DNA of 64,000 bases from Eubacteriales bacterium (GCA_030524175.1 JAUNHC010000013.1:1-64000); one strand, 5' to 3'. Shown: positions 46,768-58,724, counted from the stretch's first letter. Program-made: numbers and translations. Notes: a model not told the origin generated them from the letters alone.

Positions 46768-47731
46768 ACATTTCCCTTACCCTTTCCCGGATAGCCTCCT
46801 CCGGCAGGTCGCTGCGCTTTCCTGTCAGAATGATCCGAACTGTCTTGATCTCGTTTTCCCTGGCCAGCACATATGCCACCAAAGGCCCTACCGTAAATGG
46901 ATTTGTGAGCTGAGGCTTTATAGTCTCAATGATCTGGTTATCGCACCACCGCTCAAACGCAGAAGGTGATTCAGCCAATGCTTCTGCCCCGCCTGCATAT
47001 CTGGTCCCTGCCAGATAATCCATGATGGCATCCATACCGCTTAAGGTCGCGTGAATGAGCTGCTCAAGATTCAGGGTATCGCACCCCGCCATGGCTTTTC
47101 TCATAAACTCCATTGATTTTGCGGTTTTCTGCGAACGCACCGCAATCTTTATATCTGCTACTGCCACTGTAGATTCAGCATACTGGCGGATGATATCATC
47201 CTTTGCCTTCCTGCCGGCTTCATAAATGGCTTCCAGTGCGGCCCGGTCGATCATGATATCACACATCTGCCCGTCTCTGGTATGGAGGAATGTCTCATAT
47301 GCCTCCTGTGCCGCCTGTCTCATATTCTCCGGAAGCCTTCCAAAGTCCTTATTTGCCACAATATCCAGCATCTCTTTTCCATCAATCGCACAATCGTTGA
47401 AAAAAATGTTTGGATTTTTTTCTTCTGTGGCTGTCTCTTTGATGGCAGCCTTGAGATTGTGGAACAGATTTTGGTAAGACAGCACATCAAAAACAGACAT
47501 GTCATCCACCAGTGACTCTATAAGTTCCCAGATTTTCTCCCGTTCCCGGGTTAAGATTGCATCTGCATTCATAGGAGTGTCGGTATCTCCCCAGCCCTTC
47601 TCTGCCAGAAACTGCAGGCATTGCTTCTCGTCTTTGCAGGCCAGAAGCTGTTCAATTACAGCCTGGTTAAAGAGCGACACTTCCAACGAACGTATTCGCG
47701 CTACCGCATAGGTGTACTTCTTGTCTGCCAT
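46760..47731 (-). CDS. ntpC: V-type ATP synthase subunit C
   Basis: Stalk subunit (AC39/V0D family) coupling the V1 stalk to the membrane ring, 323 residues. MADKKYTYAVARIRSLEVSLF at the start and NPFTVGPLVAYVLARENEIKTVRIILTGKRSDLPEEAIRERVREMYV at the end are diagnostic. Confidence 0.95.
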   Translation of the reverse strand: MADKKYTYAVARIRSLEVSLFNQAVIEQLLACKDEKQCLQFLAEKGWGDTDTPMNADAILTREREKIWELIESLVDDMSVFDVLSYQNLFHNLKAAIKETATEEKNPNIFFNDCAIDGKEMLDIVANKDFGRLPENMRQAAQEAYETFLHTRDGQMCDIMIDRAALEAIYEAGRKAKDDIIRQYAESTVAVADIKIAVRSQKTAKSMEFMRKAMAGCDTLNLEQLIHATLSGMDAIMDYLAGTRYAGGAEALAESPSAFERWCDNQIIETIKPQLTNPFTVGPLVAYVLARENEIKTVRIILTGKRSDLPEEAIRERVREMYV

Positions 47732-47767
47732 TTTTAAGTGAACCTCCTTTTCGCGGATTGCGCTATA

Positions 47768-48361
47768 TTATGAAAATAATAATTTCTGTACCTTATCCTG
47801 TAACTCGTCTTTTCTGGAATCAAACAATGCTTTGACAGAACAGTTCTCCTCAATGCCTCCGTAGGCCAGGACGAATCCTCCGTCAATATTTCTTGTCTCC
47901 TTGGAGACACTTATTGTTCCGCCTTTTGCCGCAGCGATTTCCTGGGCTTCCTTGACAAAGCCGGCAGGCAGACGCCCTAAGTCTTTGTCTGAGAAATAAA
48001 GTACACCATTCTCAGCAAGTGCATACTCCTTCAGCATTTTGCGGATAATGTCAAAATACTCTGCGTCCGGCTTCCTCATGATACTTTCGTATGCTTTAAC
48101 AAGCACATCCGCAATTATCTCCTGCTTTGCAGCAAGGATAGCTGTGCGGCGTTTCAGATCATTTGAGGAAATCATGCGGTCCTTGAAATTAGCGATGTCG
48201 GCTTTGGATTTCTCAGCAATCTCATTTTCCAGCTTCCCGGCCTCTGCCCGGGCTGAATCAAGGATTTCTGCTGATGCCTGTCTTGCCTTTTCCAGTGTCT
48301 CATTTGCGGAGCTGTCTGCTTCTTCCAGAATCTGGTTGATCATCTTGTCTAATCCTGTCAT
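47768..48361 (-). CDS. ntpE: V-type ATP synthase subunit E
   Basis: Peripheral stalk, 197 residues; long Ala/Glu/Lys-rich N-terminal helix and a globular C-terminal half (DGGFVLAYGGIEENCSVKALFDSRKDELQDKVQKLLF). GGAG precedes the start. It is the first gene downstream of the tandem repeat. Confidence 0.93.
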   Translation of the reverse strand: MTGLDKMINQILEEADSSANETLEKARQASAEILDSARAEAGKLENEIAEKSKADIANFKDRMISSNDLKRRTAILAAKQEIIADVLVKAYESIMRKPDAEYFDIIRKMLKEYALAENGVLYFSDKDLGRLPAGFVKEAQEIAAAKGGTISVSKETRNIDGGFVLAYGGIEENCSVKALFDSRKDELQDKVQKLLFS

Positions 48362-48400
48362 CTATCAGCTCTCCTTTTTCTGATTTCGAAATTAATATAG

Positions 48401-48630
48401 AAGTTCGATTCACTAAATTCGAGGCTGCGCCTTCGGCTTGCTCTCATTAAGTTCCTTCGAACTAGCTTCCCACTAAATTCAAGACTGCGCCTTCGGCTTG
48501 CTCTCATTAGGTTTAAGGAAGTTCGATTCACTAAATTCGAGGCTGCGCCTTTGGCTTGCTCTCATTAAGTTCCTTCGAACTAGCTTCGCACTAAATTCGA
48601 GACTGCGCCTTCGGCTTGCTCTCATTAAGT
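48401..48630 (-). repeat. Tandem repeat inside the V-ATPase operon
   Basis: The core CACTAAATTC-(G/A)AG(G/A)CTGCGCCTTCGG begins at 48411, 48471, 48529 and 48589, i.e. periods 60, 58, 60; a 118-bp double unit is present twice. Copies differ at few positions. Each unit holds a GCC-TTC-GGC type mini-hairpin and TTCGAA palindromes. It fills the ntpK-ntpE gap and contains no frame with a ribosome site. The equality of copies suggests recent amplification. Confidence 0.9.
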
Positions 48631-48640
48631 GCTCTAGCTA

Positions 48641-51126
<2,486 letters not shown>

Positions 51127-51201
51127 ATCCGCATTCCTCCTTTATCCTTTTATATCATTCATCCGTTTACCGCCCTTTACAGGGCACCTGCAGGTTAAAT
51201 A

Positions 51202-51510
51202 TTAAAACAGGCTGTCAGCCACAAGCTGGATTGCCTGGGCTTCCTTCTGGGATGCTTGATTTCTTAATGTCAGAATCTCCTGCTCCACGCTCTTAAGTGC
51301 GCTCTCTTCTCCTGCCGAAGCTTCTGTTCTTGCCGCTTCCATATCAGATGCGGCTTTTGCCATGGCGGCTTTCCTAGTCTCCTCCTTCAAAAGCTTTGCA
51401 TCTTCCTTCGCTTTCTCAATCAAAGCCTCCGCCTGCTGGGCAGCGTCTTTCATAATCTGCTCTGCTTTTGCTTCTGTTTCTTTGACTACTTTAATAGTTT
51501 CCTGTACCAT
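51202..51510 (-). CDS. ntpF: V-type ATPase peripheral stalk subunit G/H (NtpF position)
   Basis: A 102-residue, almost wholly helical, Ala/Glu/Lys-rich protein (VVKETEAKAEQIMKDAAQQAEALIEKAKEDAKLLKEE) that pairs with subunit E in the stalk. It heads the operon, as NtpF does in E. hirae. ATG at 51510 follows GGTGGTGAT; the longer frame starts within the leader. Confidence 0.88.
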   Translation of the reverse strand: MVQETIKVVKETEAKAEQIMKDAAQQAEALIEKAKEDAKLLKEETRKAAMAKAASDMEAARTEASAGEESALKSVEQEILTLRNQASQKEAQAIQLVADSLF

Positions 51511-51540
51511 CTGATCACCACCTTTTTTCCATATAGTCAA

Positions 51541-51569
51541 ATTCTACCATAAGCACCAATAAAAAACAA
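51541..51569 (-). promoter_or_regulatory. V-ATPase operon promoter
   Basis: Minus strand TTGTTT (51564-51569), 17 bases, TAGAAT (51541-51546), about 30 bases before the first start codon. Confidence 0.65.
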
Positions 51570-51810
51570 TCTGTTTGGGCAAAATGTGTAAAATATTTTT
51601 TTAACAACCTAAATATTTTTTTATCTATTGTTATAGTGCACAGTTTATGGTAGTTTCTTATTCTATCATGCATCAACTTAACTGTCTTTATACATTTTTT
51701 GGATTTTGCCCAAAAAGAGGGTTTTATTTTTAGGAAATGAAAAAGTTTTGGGTGCAGGCACTGTTTTCCCTGGGCAAATGCTTCTTTCATTTCCTGATCT
51801 TTTTATATAG

Positions 51811-51860
51811 AAAAAACCGATATCCTGTACATCATCTGACATAGGATATCGGTTTTCTTT
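51811..51860. terminator. Terminator of the orphan sugar-binding protein gene
   Basis: AAAACCGATATCCT pairs perfectly with AGGATATCGGTTTT (51813-51826 / 51843-51856); T-runs on both strands. Confidence 0.93.
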
Positions 51861-51867
51861 TCTCATA

Positions 51868-52977
51868 TTAATCTGTATAAATGTAATCGCTGTATTCAGG
51901 GTTATCTATATTTCCGGCATCGATCCAGGCCGGATCCAGAAGGATCCTCTTCTGAATCTTTACTTTCTTTCTGGGTGCCGTGGCTTCAATGGCAGTCCAC
52001 ATAGTCTGGTAACCTATGGCATAGGGCTGCTGGGAAACCACGCCGATCTCTTCACCGTTTCTCACAGCCTCCTGCTGCCTTGTGGTGGCGTCTACGCCTA
52101 CCATGGCTATCTTCTTGTTTTCCTCGTCTTTGTCCATATCCAGGTATTCTTCTGCCACATTTGCATTCGTACAGAACACCCCGTCCAAGTCAGGATATTT
52201 TTCAAGCACTGCCTGCATGGCTTCTGTCATATCCTCCACCTGATCTTCATAAACCACTTCCACTACTTCGATATCTGTGTAGTTGGAAATTTTATCTATG
52301 AATCCTTCGGTACGGTTCTTTGCACTCTGTGTTTTCTCCTGGGCGGAAAATACGGCAACTCTGCCCATCTTGCCAATGGCTGTGCCAAGCTGGACTGCTG
52401 CGATCTCTCCCACCAAAGTATTATTTGTGGCCCGGAATGCACGGATAAGCTTTGTCTCTGTCACATTGGAATCAAAAACCACCACCGGGATCCCATTTTC
52501 CTTGGCAGCCTCAAGCTGTGCCAGACAGGAATCCATATCCCCCGCTGAAATACAAAGCACATCAGGATTCTCTGCGATCACTGCGTCAATAATATTGATC
52601 TGGTCGCCCACATTCTGCTCATTATCCGGCCCTTCAAAGGTCATGGTGATCTGATCGTCCTTCTCATATCCGTAAGCCTCATTCACGGCCTTCACCGCAT
52701 CCTCCATGCCCTTGCGCACAATATCCCAAAACTGACCCTTAGTGCTCTTGCTTACAACTGCGATCCTGGCACCCGCAGTTATGGGAATGGTTGTATCTAT
52801 CTCGGGAATTGCCGGAATCTCTTCCTCTTCCGTTTCTTCCATCTCTTCGGCTTCCGTTGTTTCCTGGACATCTGCCACAAGGGGCTGTATCACTTTTTCT
52901 GCCTCTTCCCTGGTGCATCCGGCCAACATACTCACTACAGTTAAAATAGCTGCAGCTGCAACTGCCGTTCTCTTCAT
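51868..52977 (-). CDS. Orphan periplasmic-binding-protein-type sugar-binding lipoprotein
   Basis: A 369-residue family 2 (RbsB-like) binding protein. Signal peptide with lipobox MLAGC, then a strikingly acidic Glu/Thr linker (ETTEAEEMEETEEEEIP), then the binding fold from about residue 67: RIAVVSKSTKGQFWDIVRKGMEDAVKA, ADVLCISAGDMDSCLAQLEAAKENGIPVVVFDSNV-like, and VDATTRQQEAVRNGEEIGVVSQQPYAIGYQTM. No permease or ATPase is adjacent; it has its own promoter region and terminator. It may feed a distant transporter or act as a sensor. Confidence 0.88.
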   Translation of the reverse strand: MKRTAVAAAAILTVVSMLAGCTREEAEKVIQPLVADVQETTEAEEMEETEEEEIPAIPEIDTTIPITAGARIAVVSKSTKGQFWDIVRKGMEDAVKAVNEAYGYEKDDQITMTFEGPDNEQNVGDQINIIDAVIAENPDVLCISAGDMDSCLAQLEAAKENGIPVVVFDSNVTETKLIRAFRATNNTLVGEIAAVQLGTAIGKMGRVAVFSAQEKTQSAKNRTEGFIDKISNYTDIEVVEVVYEDQVEDMTEAMQAVLEKYPDLDGVFCTNANVAEEYLDMDKDEENKKIAMVGVDATTRQQEAVRNGEEIGVVSQQPYAIGYQTMWTAIEATAPRKKVKIQKRILLDPAWIDAGNIDNPEYSDYIYTD

Positions 52978-53158
52978 CCTTTATTCTCCTCTTTCATTAA
53001 CATAAAATTAACATATTTATTTAGCTTTTTTTACATTATACACTTTTTCACCGCTCCGTCTATAGTTTTTACACTTTTTTCACTTTTTAACTTCATCGAA
53101 AACGCTCTCCCGCTGCGTCATCCAGTAGGTACTTCCCAGAATATGCAAGAAATATACT

Positions 53159-54190
53159 TTAATCCCACACATCCCATTCTTTTCCAATCTCATAGATGGT
53201 GGAAAATGACAAAGGCCCCAAAACCACGCCAAAACCGCCGAAAAGAAAGACGCCGATATATACAGAGGCCAGTACAGCTATCGGAGATACACCAAGCTTT
53301 CCGCCCAAAAGCCGTGGTTCCAGAATTTCCCTCAACAGGCTTGTCACAATATCAAGAGCCACACATCCTGCCGCTATCCCTGCATTTCCTCTGACCAGAA
53401 AAATAACAGCCGCAGGATAGAGAAATGTGCCTGTCCCGATAAGGGGAAGTGCGTCCAGTGCCCCCAGCACGATACCGAGAATGAGGAAATAGGGGCTTCC
53501 CAACAGCCAGAAGCCCACAGTGCATACAACAGCCACTAACGCCATTATAACAGCCTGAGCTTTTAAATAAGTAACCGTAGTTTTCTTTAACCTTTTTACT
53601 ACCCGGCGTGTTCCCACAAGCCAGGAATAGTCCCAGATCTTTTTTCTAAGGTTTTCCATATCTCCGATGATCAGAATACTAAGGATAAAAGTCACTACTG
53701 CTCCTGATGCAGCAACCAGCAGTCCCTTGACACAGGAAAATAATTTAACAAAAGTGCCCGGACTTACCACTGCCAGCAATTGATCCTGCATTGCTGCCAT
53801 TTGGGTAAGTATATAACTTTTGCTGTCCTCCCTCAAAATCCCTGTCATATCTTCTATAGCTACACAGCATTTATCCAGAAGCACCGTCCCCCATCGGAGA
53901 AGTACCGGAAAATTTGAAACTGCAGTCTTAAGCTGTGAAAGCAGTTCTGCTGCCCCCAAATAAAGAAGAAGCCCGGCTGCTCCGAATACCAGCGCAAGCA
54001 GCACTGCTCCTCCCAGACTTTTCTTGATCCCAGTCTTCTTCTCAATACGGACAGTGGCAGGATACAGCCATGCGGCCAGCATCCAGGCCGCTAAAAAAGG
54101 GATTGCAGCCGGCAGTAAGAATCGGTATCCCACAAACACACCTGCCACAATCCCCATTATTATCAATCTTCGTTTCCATTCTATATGCAA
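53159..54190 (-). CDS. AI-2E family membrane protein (UPF0118, YtvI-like)
   Basis: A 343-residue membrane protein with about eight helices. The C-terminal motif GTFLYPAAVIFLVRGN...REILEPRLLGGKLGVSPIAVLASVYIGVFLFGGFGVVLGPLSFSTIYEIGKEW is the family hallmark. Relatives include the sporulation protein YtvI and Na+/H+-antiport-like or AI-2-export proteins; the role here cannot be narrowed. Confidence 0.88.
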   Translation of the reverse strand: MHIEWKRRLIIMGIVAGVFVGYRFLLPAAIPFLAAWMLAAWLYPATVRIEKKTGIKKSLGGAVLLALVFGAAGLLLYLGAAELLSQLKTAVSNFPVLLRWGTVLLDKCCVAIEDMTGILREDSKSYILTQMAAMQDQLLAVVSPGTFVKLFSCVKGLLVAASGAVVTFILSILIIGDMENLRKKIWDYSWLVGTRRVVKRLKKTTVTYLKAQAVIMALVAVVCTVGFWLLGSPYFLILGIVLGALDALPLIGTGTFLYPAAVIFLVRGNAGIAAGCVALDIVTSLLREILEPRLLGGKLGVSPIAVLASVYIGVFLFGGFGVVLGPLSFSTIYEIGKEWDVWD

Positions 54191-54261
54191 TCAGACTCAC
54201 CATACTTTTCGTTTTTTATCAGCAATTTATCAGCGTCTTAGCCGCAGTTAGTGCTTAGTTG

Positions 54262-54335
54262 AAGGGAAGCGAGCGTCTGTCTGGAAAGGACAGGGCCTGC
54301 CCCGGCTCCCTTTTGACCCCGATATCATTGATATT
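54262..54335. repeat. REP-like hairpin element, copy B
   Basis: Contains CCGGCTCCCTTTTGACCCCG (near 54302-54321), matching copy A at 23351-23412 with two changes; TTGAAGGGAAGC upstream pairs imperfectly with the conserved arm. Confidence 0.58.
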
Positions 54336-54363
54336 GCATTAGTATGGTAAGATTCTTAAAAAA

Positions 54364-55065
54364 TTATTCTTTTATCATTTCAAAGCCCTGAAAAGCAGCA
54401 CCTTGAGGTACAGTTTCAAAGGTCATCTTCTTTTTTGTGGCCGGATGGCAGAACGTAAGGCATGATGAGCAAAGACCTAACGCCACCTCCCCTTTATCCT
54501 GAGGATTGTATTTCCTGTCTCCCAAAAGCGGCATACCTGCATGGGCCATTTGAACCCGGATCTGGTGGTGACGTCCTGTGTCCAGTTTTATACGGACCAG
54601 ATATTTACACTTGTCCCCATACGTCGCTTCCTCCAGCATTTCATAGCGCAGCCTTGCCTCTTTTCCGCCCGGATCATTTACAGTGGTGACAAAAGATGTA
54701 TTACTTCTCCCATCTTTTTTCAGATGATCTACCAGTTCTCCTGCCTTGCTAACCGGCCTTTGGGACGTAACGGCAAGATATATTTTCCCCATTTCCCCGG
54801 AAGATATCTGACGGCTGAGCTCCCCTGCCGCCCGGCTTGTTTTGGCAAAAACAACCACCCCCTCCACCGGCTGGTCAAGCCTGTGGATAATGCCAAGGTA
54901 AGGCAACTTTCCGCAATCTTTTCCTGCCAGATAGTTTTTCAGGGCGCTTTCCATATCCATAGCTCCCACACGGGAATTCTGTACCGCCATGCCGGCAGGT
55001 TTATGGCATACCAATACTTCCTTGTCCTCATACAAAATATATTCTTCTATTTTTCCAATCCACAT
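54364..55065 (-). CDS. RluA-family pseudouridine synthase
   Basis: Isomerises uridines in rRNA or tRNA. The 233 residues carry the catalytic loop GIIHRLDQPVEGVVVFAKTSRAA, whose Asp is the nucleophile, YLAVTSQRP and LDTGRHHQIRVQMAHAGMPLLGDRKY. There is no S4 domain. It differs from the usual motif (HRLDxxTSG) by having PVEG after the Asp. The target is unknown. Confidence 0.92.
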   Translation of the reverse strand: MWIGKIEEYILYEDKEVLVCHKPAGMAVQNSRVGAMDMESALKNYLAGKDCGKLPYLGIIHRLDQPVEGVVVFAKTSRAAGELSRQISSGEMGKIYLAVTSQRPVSKAGELVDHLKKDGRSNTSFVTTVNDPGGKEARLRYEMLEEATYGDKCKYLVRIKLDTGRHHQIRVQMAHAGMPLLGDRKYNPQDKGEVALGLCSSCLTFCHPATKKKMTFETVPQGAAFQGFEMIKE

Positions 55066-55089
55066 AAAAAAATCTCTCCTTTTCAGGAG

Positions 55090-55118
55090 AGTATAACTTA
55101 AAAGTCTGTTTCTGGCAA
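55090..55118 (-). promoter_or_regulatory. Promoter of the RluA-family gene
   Basis: Minus strand TTGCCA (55113-55118), 17 bases, TATACT (55090-55095). The predicted transcript starts about 20 bases before the coding start. Confidence 0.7.
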
Positions 55119-55666
55119 CAGTCCAAAAATCAACAACGGAAGACGGTCATCACTTTTTACTTATTTTCAAAAATGATGACCGTCTTAAAATTCTTCGTTA
55201 TTCAATTTTATTTTCCTCTTAGTTCTTTAATAAATATTATCTTGTTATCTTTTAGATCTGTAATTGGAATTTCAATTTCTATATCATTTTATGATATGGG
55301 TAACATTCCAACTCTCTCTATTCAGTTTTTGATCTTATCTTATATGTGTACATATCTATTATTATTTCCTGCTCATAAACGATATGATTTAATTATCATT
55401 CGATTTATTTAGAAAGTTTTATAGATTTTTAAATTATAATTTCACGGATTATAATTTAATCTATTTTAGAAGAAATACAGGATATACTTTTTCTCTTTTC
55501 CTATGTTATAAACAATTTCGAACTTAACTTCTTAAATCCATAACTGCTCTATTACTTGTACCTTGTCTACGTCTAAATAGATTTCCACTAATGTAAATCA
55601 TTTCAAATCATATATGTAAAGTACTATAAGAAAAAGTTCCTTGTATATCTGTCTTTTATTAATATC

Positions 55667-56030
55667 TTATAAACTTTGATAAGATATTCTTCTGATGCAA
55701 AGCTTCAATTCATATTCTGATATTACTAATATGGATTTCAAAATATCGTTCTTATCTATTTTCAAGATTCTCCGGAACTCTTCTTCCAGACGATTCTCTA
55801 AGATAAGGGTTATATCTTTTTAAAAAATGTTTCTTTACACATTTTCTAAAATCTTTGTACCAGGTTTGTGATAGTTGTTCAATATGAGTAATCGATTCTA
55901 TAATACCTTTGATACTATGATTTCCCTTGTATTCTCTGCTGCTGTGAGCATCCTACTGCTTCGGGTATTTCTCAATTGTTTCTGTGTATCAGGTCTTTCT
56001 TGCAGGAAACACGATTCCTATCACTCTCAT
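55667..56030 (-). pseudogene. Decayed reading frame of unknown origin
   Basis: From an ATG at 56030 one frame reads MRVIGIVFPARKT, stop, a short stretch, stop at 55953, then about 66 sense codons (including IIESITHIEQLSQTWYKDF) to 55752. An overlapping frame continues DITLILENRLEEEFRRILKI to 55667. Two stops and one frameshift interrupt what looks like a lysine- and isoleucine-rich protein. No family is recognised. A perfect promoter lies 140 bases upstream. Confidence 0.35.
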
Positions 56031-56172
56031 ATTGATTATATTACATTTACTTTCCCACTGGAATCACCTTATCCTTTCTATTTCACTCCATCCTTTTCAT
56101 TGTAACATTTATACTATGAATTGAATGAGTTTCTTTTTTTCTTTTGTTTGCTTGTTTTCTTTTGATGTGATT

Positions 56173-56201
56173 ATAATACCACCCGTCTTATTATTTGTCA
56201 A
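56173..56201 (-). promoter_or_regulatory. Consensus promoter reading into the AT-rich region
   Basis: Minus strand TTGACA (56196-56201), 17 bases, TATTAT (56173-56178), continuing TATTATAATC. No intact coding region lies downstream for over 1 kb. Confidence 0.75.
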
Positions 56202-56221
56202 CACATTTTTGTAATTTTTTT

Positions 56222-56256
56222 AAAATAAATTATTTTTGCTTGCAATAATTTATTTT
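56222..56256. repeat. AT-rich palindrome
   Basis: AAAATAAATTATT and AATAATTTATTTT form a perfect 13-bp inverted repeat just upstream of the consensus promoter. Confidence 0.6.
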
Positions 56257-56361
56257 AAATCTGTTAGTTGTTTTAATTTTCATATATTTTTAGATAATTT
56301 ATTTTTTTCATACACTGATCATGTCAGAGACAAAAGGGTGAAGCGGAAAAGATGCAGTATA

Positions 56362-56399
56362 TAAAATGCGCTGCCGTGGTCATATGTCCACAGCAGCGC
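56362..56399 (-). terminator. Terminator of the hydratase gene
   Basis: GCGCTGCCGTGG (56368-56379) pairs with CCACAGCAGCGC (56388-56399), with ATTTTATAT after it on the minus strand. Confidence 0.85.
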
Positions 56400-56409
56400 C
56401 GGTAATTTT

Positions 56410-58668
56410 TTATTTTCTGTTGTAGTTGATCAGACAGCCTTTCAGAATGATCTCACGCTCATCATCTGTAAGCTCTCCTAAGGTAACCTCAAACTCCTTC
56501 ATGGACGTTCCTCCAACAGTATAGCCTTTGATCACCTCTGATTTCTCCTCCACGGCTTTGCGGATTTCCGGGAAGAAGAGGAAATCTCCGTTCTTAAACG
56601 GCAGCTCTCCTGTCTTGATGAGGAAGGGCAGCATACCCCAGTTGATCAGGTTAGAACGGTAACGCTTGGTTGCATATTCATTGGCAATGTTTGCCCAGCC
56701 TCCAAGAACTTTCTGACAGGAAGCAGCCTGTTCTCTTGCAGAACCGTCTCCCGGTTTCACTGCGAAGATCGTACTGCCCACTCCAAGGCTGCCTTCTCCC
56801 ACTTCCGGAAAATCTTTGTTGATAACTTCCATAACCGGTTTCAGTTCCGGAACTGCATCCAGAGGGCATTCACCTTTCTGGATAGCCTGCTGTGCCTTCT
56901 GGATTTCTTTTGCACGCCCCACATATGCAGGATCTTTCCTGGAAAGTGTGAACTCTGCAAGCCCCAGAGGGTTAGATCGGTAGGATGAAGTCTCTCCGGA
57001 TGGGATCAGCTCATCTGTAGTTGTAACCGGGTCGTGAATCTCGGATACAACTTTAAGCACAAGATTCTCTGCCAGCGGCGCCATTTGCGGCCAGTCTTTG
57101 ATATTGGGGCCAAACTGGATCTCCACACTTGGATCAGCAATACCTTTGCTGTCAAATACACGATTGTCATAAATGGTTTTATCAAAGAAATATTTCTGAT
57201 TTCTGTAATCTCCTGTATACTCCTCTGCTGATGTAAGGAACCCTTTATTTGCCGCTGTTGCTGCAATTGAACGGGCATCCATAAGAGCCACGGAGGATAC
57301 CTGGCCATTCTGGACCTTGGAACCTTCACGGTTCGGGAAGTTTCTTGTTGTATGACGGATACTGAAAGCATTGTTGGCCGGGGTGTCTCCGGCACCAAAG
57401 CATGGACCGCAGAATGCAGTTTTAACTACGGCGCCTGTGCCAAGGAGCTCTGCAAGGACTCCGTTTTTAGCTAGTTCCATATAAATAGGAGTGCTGGCAG
57501 GGTATACACTTAAAGTAAAGGCGTCTGAGCCAATACTGCTTCCCCGCATAATATCAGCCGCAGCACAAATATTTTCAAAACCTCCCCCTGCACAGCCTGC
57601 GATGATCCCCTGCTCTACATAAAGCTTACCGTCAACCACTTTATCTCTTAAAGTAAAGGGAACTTTACCGTCAAGGCTCACCTGGGCTTTTTTCTCTACG
57701 TCTGCGAGAATATCGTCCAGATTTGCATTAAGCTCGTCTATGGTGTAGGTATTGCTGGGATGGAAAGGCATGGCGATCATAGGCTTGATCTCGTCCAGAT
57801 CGATCTCCACACAGCCGTCATAATATGCTGTGCTGCCGGGTTTCAGTTCTTTATAATCTTCACTTCTGCCGTGAATATCATAAAATTCCTGGATCTTCTC
57901 ATCTGTCTGCCAGATAGAGGACAAACAGGTAGTTTCTGTTGTCATAACGTCAATGCCAATGCGGAAATCTGCGCTTAAGCCGGCTACGCCGGGGCCTACA
58001 AATTCCATAACCTTATTTTTAACATAGCCGTTGGCAAATACCTTGCCGATGATGGCAAGAGCAACGTCCTGAGGTCCTACGCCCGGACGAGGTGTACCTT
58101 TAAGATAGATTGCCACTACCCCCGGCATATTAATGTCATAGGTCTGGCACAGAAGCTGCTTAACAAGCTCCGGACCACCCTCTCCCATTGCCATGGTTCC
58201 CAGCGCGCCGTAACGGGTATGGCTGTCGGAACCGAGGATCATTCTTCCGCCCCCGGCCAGCATTTCCCGTGCGAACTGATGGATAACTGCCTGATGAGGC
58301 GGCACATAGACCCCGCCATATTTCTTGGCACAGGTGAGTCCGAACATATGGTCATCCTCATTGATGGTCCCGCCCACTGCACACAGAGAATTGTGACAAT
58401 TGGTCAGGACATAGGGCACAGGGAATTTCTCAAGACCGGATGCACGGGCAGTCTGAATGATTCCCACAAAGGTGATATCATGGGATGTAAGCTTATCAAA
58501 TTTAATCTGAAGCTTCTCCATATTTCCTGAAGTGTTGTGAGCGGCAAGAATACTGTAGGCTATAGTGTTTTTAGCTGCTTCCTCCTGGGTCACAGGAAGG
58601 GAAGCATTAGGCGCCTCTACAATGTCATGTCCATTTAACAGATAGACACCTGTGTCGTAAAGTTTCAT
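56410..58668 (-). CDS. Aconitase-superfamily hydratase (YbhJ-like)
   Basis: A 752-residue [4Fe-4S] hydratase of the aconitase superfamily. The cluster-binding motifs are present as [12 protein letters not shown] and [32 protein letters not shown] matches the aconitase substrate region and [10 protein letters not shown] the swivel domain. The overall sequence differs from housekeeping AcnA/AcnB and resembles the uncharacterised E. coli YbhJ in size and type. ATG at 58668 follows GGAGG by eight bases. Substrate unknown; no other TCA-cycle gene is adjacent. Confidence 0.85.
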   Translation of the reverse strand: MKLYDTGVYLLNGHDIVEAPNASLPVTQEEAAKNTIAYSILAAHNTSGNMEKLQIKFDKLTSHDITFVGIIQTARASGLEKFPVPYVLTNCHNSLCAVGGTINEDDHMFGLTCAKKYGGVYVPPHQAVIHQFAREMLAGGGRMILGSDSHTRYGALGTMAMGEGGPELVKQLLCQTYDINMPGVVAIYLKGTPRPGVGPQDVALAIIGKVFANGYVKNKVMEFVGPGVAGLSADFRIGIDVMTTETTCLSSIWQTDEKIQEFYDIHGRSEDYKELKPGSTAYYDGCVEIDLDEIKPMIAMPFHPSNTYTIDELNANLDDILADVEKKAQVSLDGKVPFTLRDKVVDGKLYVEQGIIAGCAGGGFENICAAADIMRGSSIGSDAFTLSVYPASTPIYMELAKNGVLAELLGTGAVVKTAFCGPCFGAGDTPANNAFSIRHTTRNFPNREGSKVQNGQVSSVALMDARSIAATAANKGFLTSAEEYTGDYRNQKYFFDKTIYDNRVFDSKGIADPSVEIQFGPNIKDWPQMAPLAENLVLKVVSEIHDPVTTTDELIPSGETSSYRSNPLGLAEFTLSRKDPAYVGRAKEIQKAQQAIQKGECPLDAVPELKPVMEVINKDFPEVGEGSLGVGSTIFAVKPGDGSAREQAASCQKVLGGWANIANEYATKRYRSNLINWGMLPFLIKTGELPFKNGDFLFFPEIRKAVEEKSEVIKGYTVGGTSMKEFEVTLGELTDDEREIILKGCLINYNRK

Positions 58669-58696
58669 TGTTTGTTCCTCCATTCTATATTTGGGC

Positions 58697-58724
58697 GTAA
58701 CTGTTCAGAACCATGAACAGTTAC
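58697..58724. repeat. Dispersed hairpin repeat, copy 3
   Basis: GTAACTGTTCA / TGAACAGTTAC perfect 11-bp arms, loop GAACCA; lies in the leader of the hydratase gene. Confidence 0.65.

Larger units (their letters stand above)
51511..51867. other. 357-bp intergenic region, V-ATPase operon start
   Basis: Contains the V-ATPase promoter, a terminator for the next gene, and an inverted repeat TTTGGGCAAAAT (51574-51585) / ATTTTGCCCAAA (about 51703-51714) about 118 bp apart. A second possible -10 (TAGAAT) lies near 51660 on the minus strand. Confidence 0.55.
55066..56409. other. 1.34-kb AT-rich region without an intact gene
   Basis: Much richer in A+T than its flanks. It contains the RluA-family promoter, a decayed frame (55667-56030), a consensus promoter (56173-56201), a 13-bp AT palindrome (about 56222-56256) and the hydratase terminator. 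Open frames on the plus strand have no ribosome site and no protein-like composition. Confidence 0.6.

Noticed and set aside
48401-48630. Possible CRISPR array
   Set aside because: The repeat covers nearly the whole period with no unique spacers, and no cas genes are present.
55074-55091. CTCTCCT-GAAA-AGGAGAG hairpin with T-run before the RluA-family gene, as an attenuator hiding the ribosome site
   Set aside because: The -10 box overlaps its 5' arm and transcription should begin within the loop, so the mRNA would not contain the full hairpin.
55173-56105. Two short plus-strand frames in the AT-rich region (55173-55412 and 55875-56105)
   Set aside because: No ribosome sites; composition follows the AT-rich DNA; the second overlaps the more protein-like decayed frame on the other strand.
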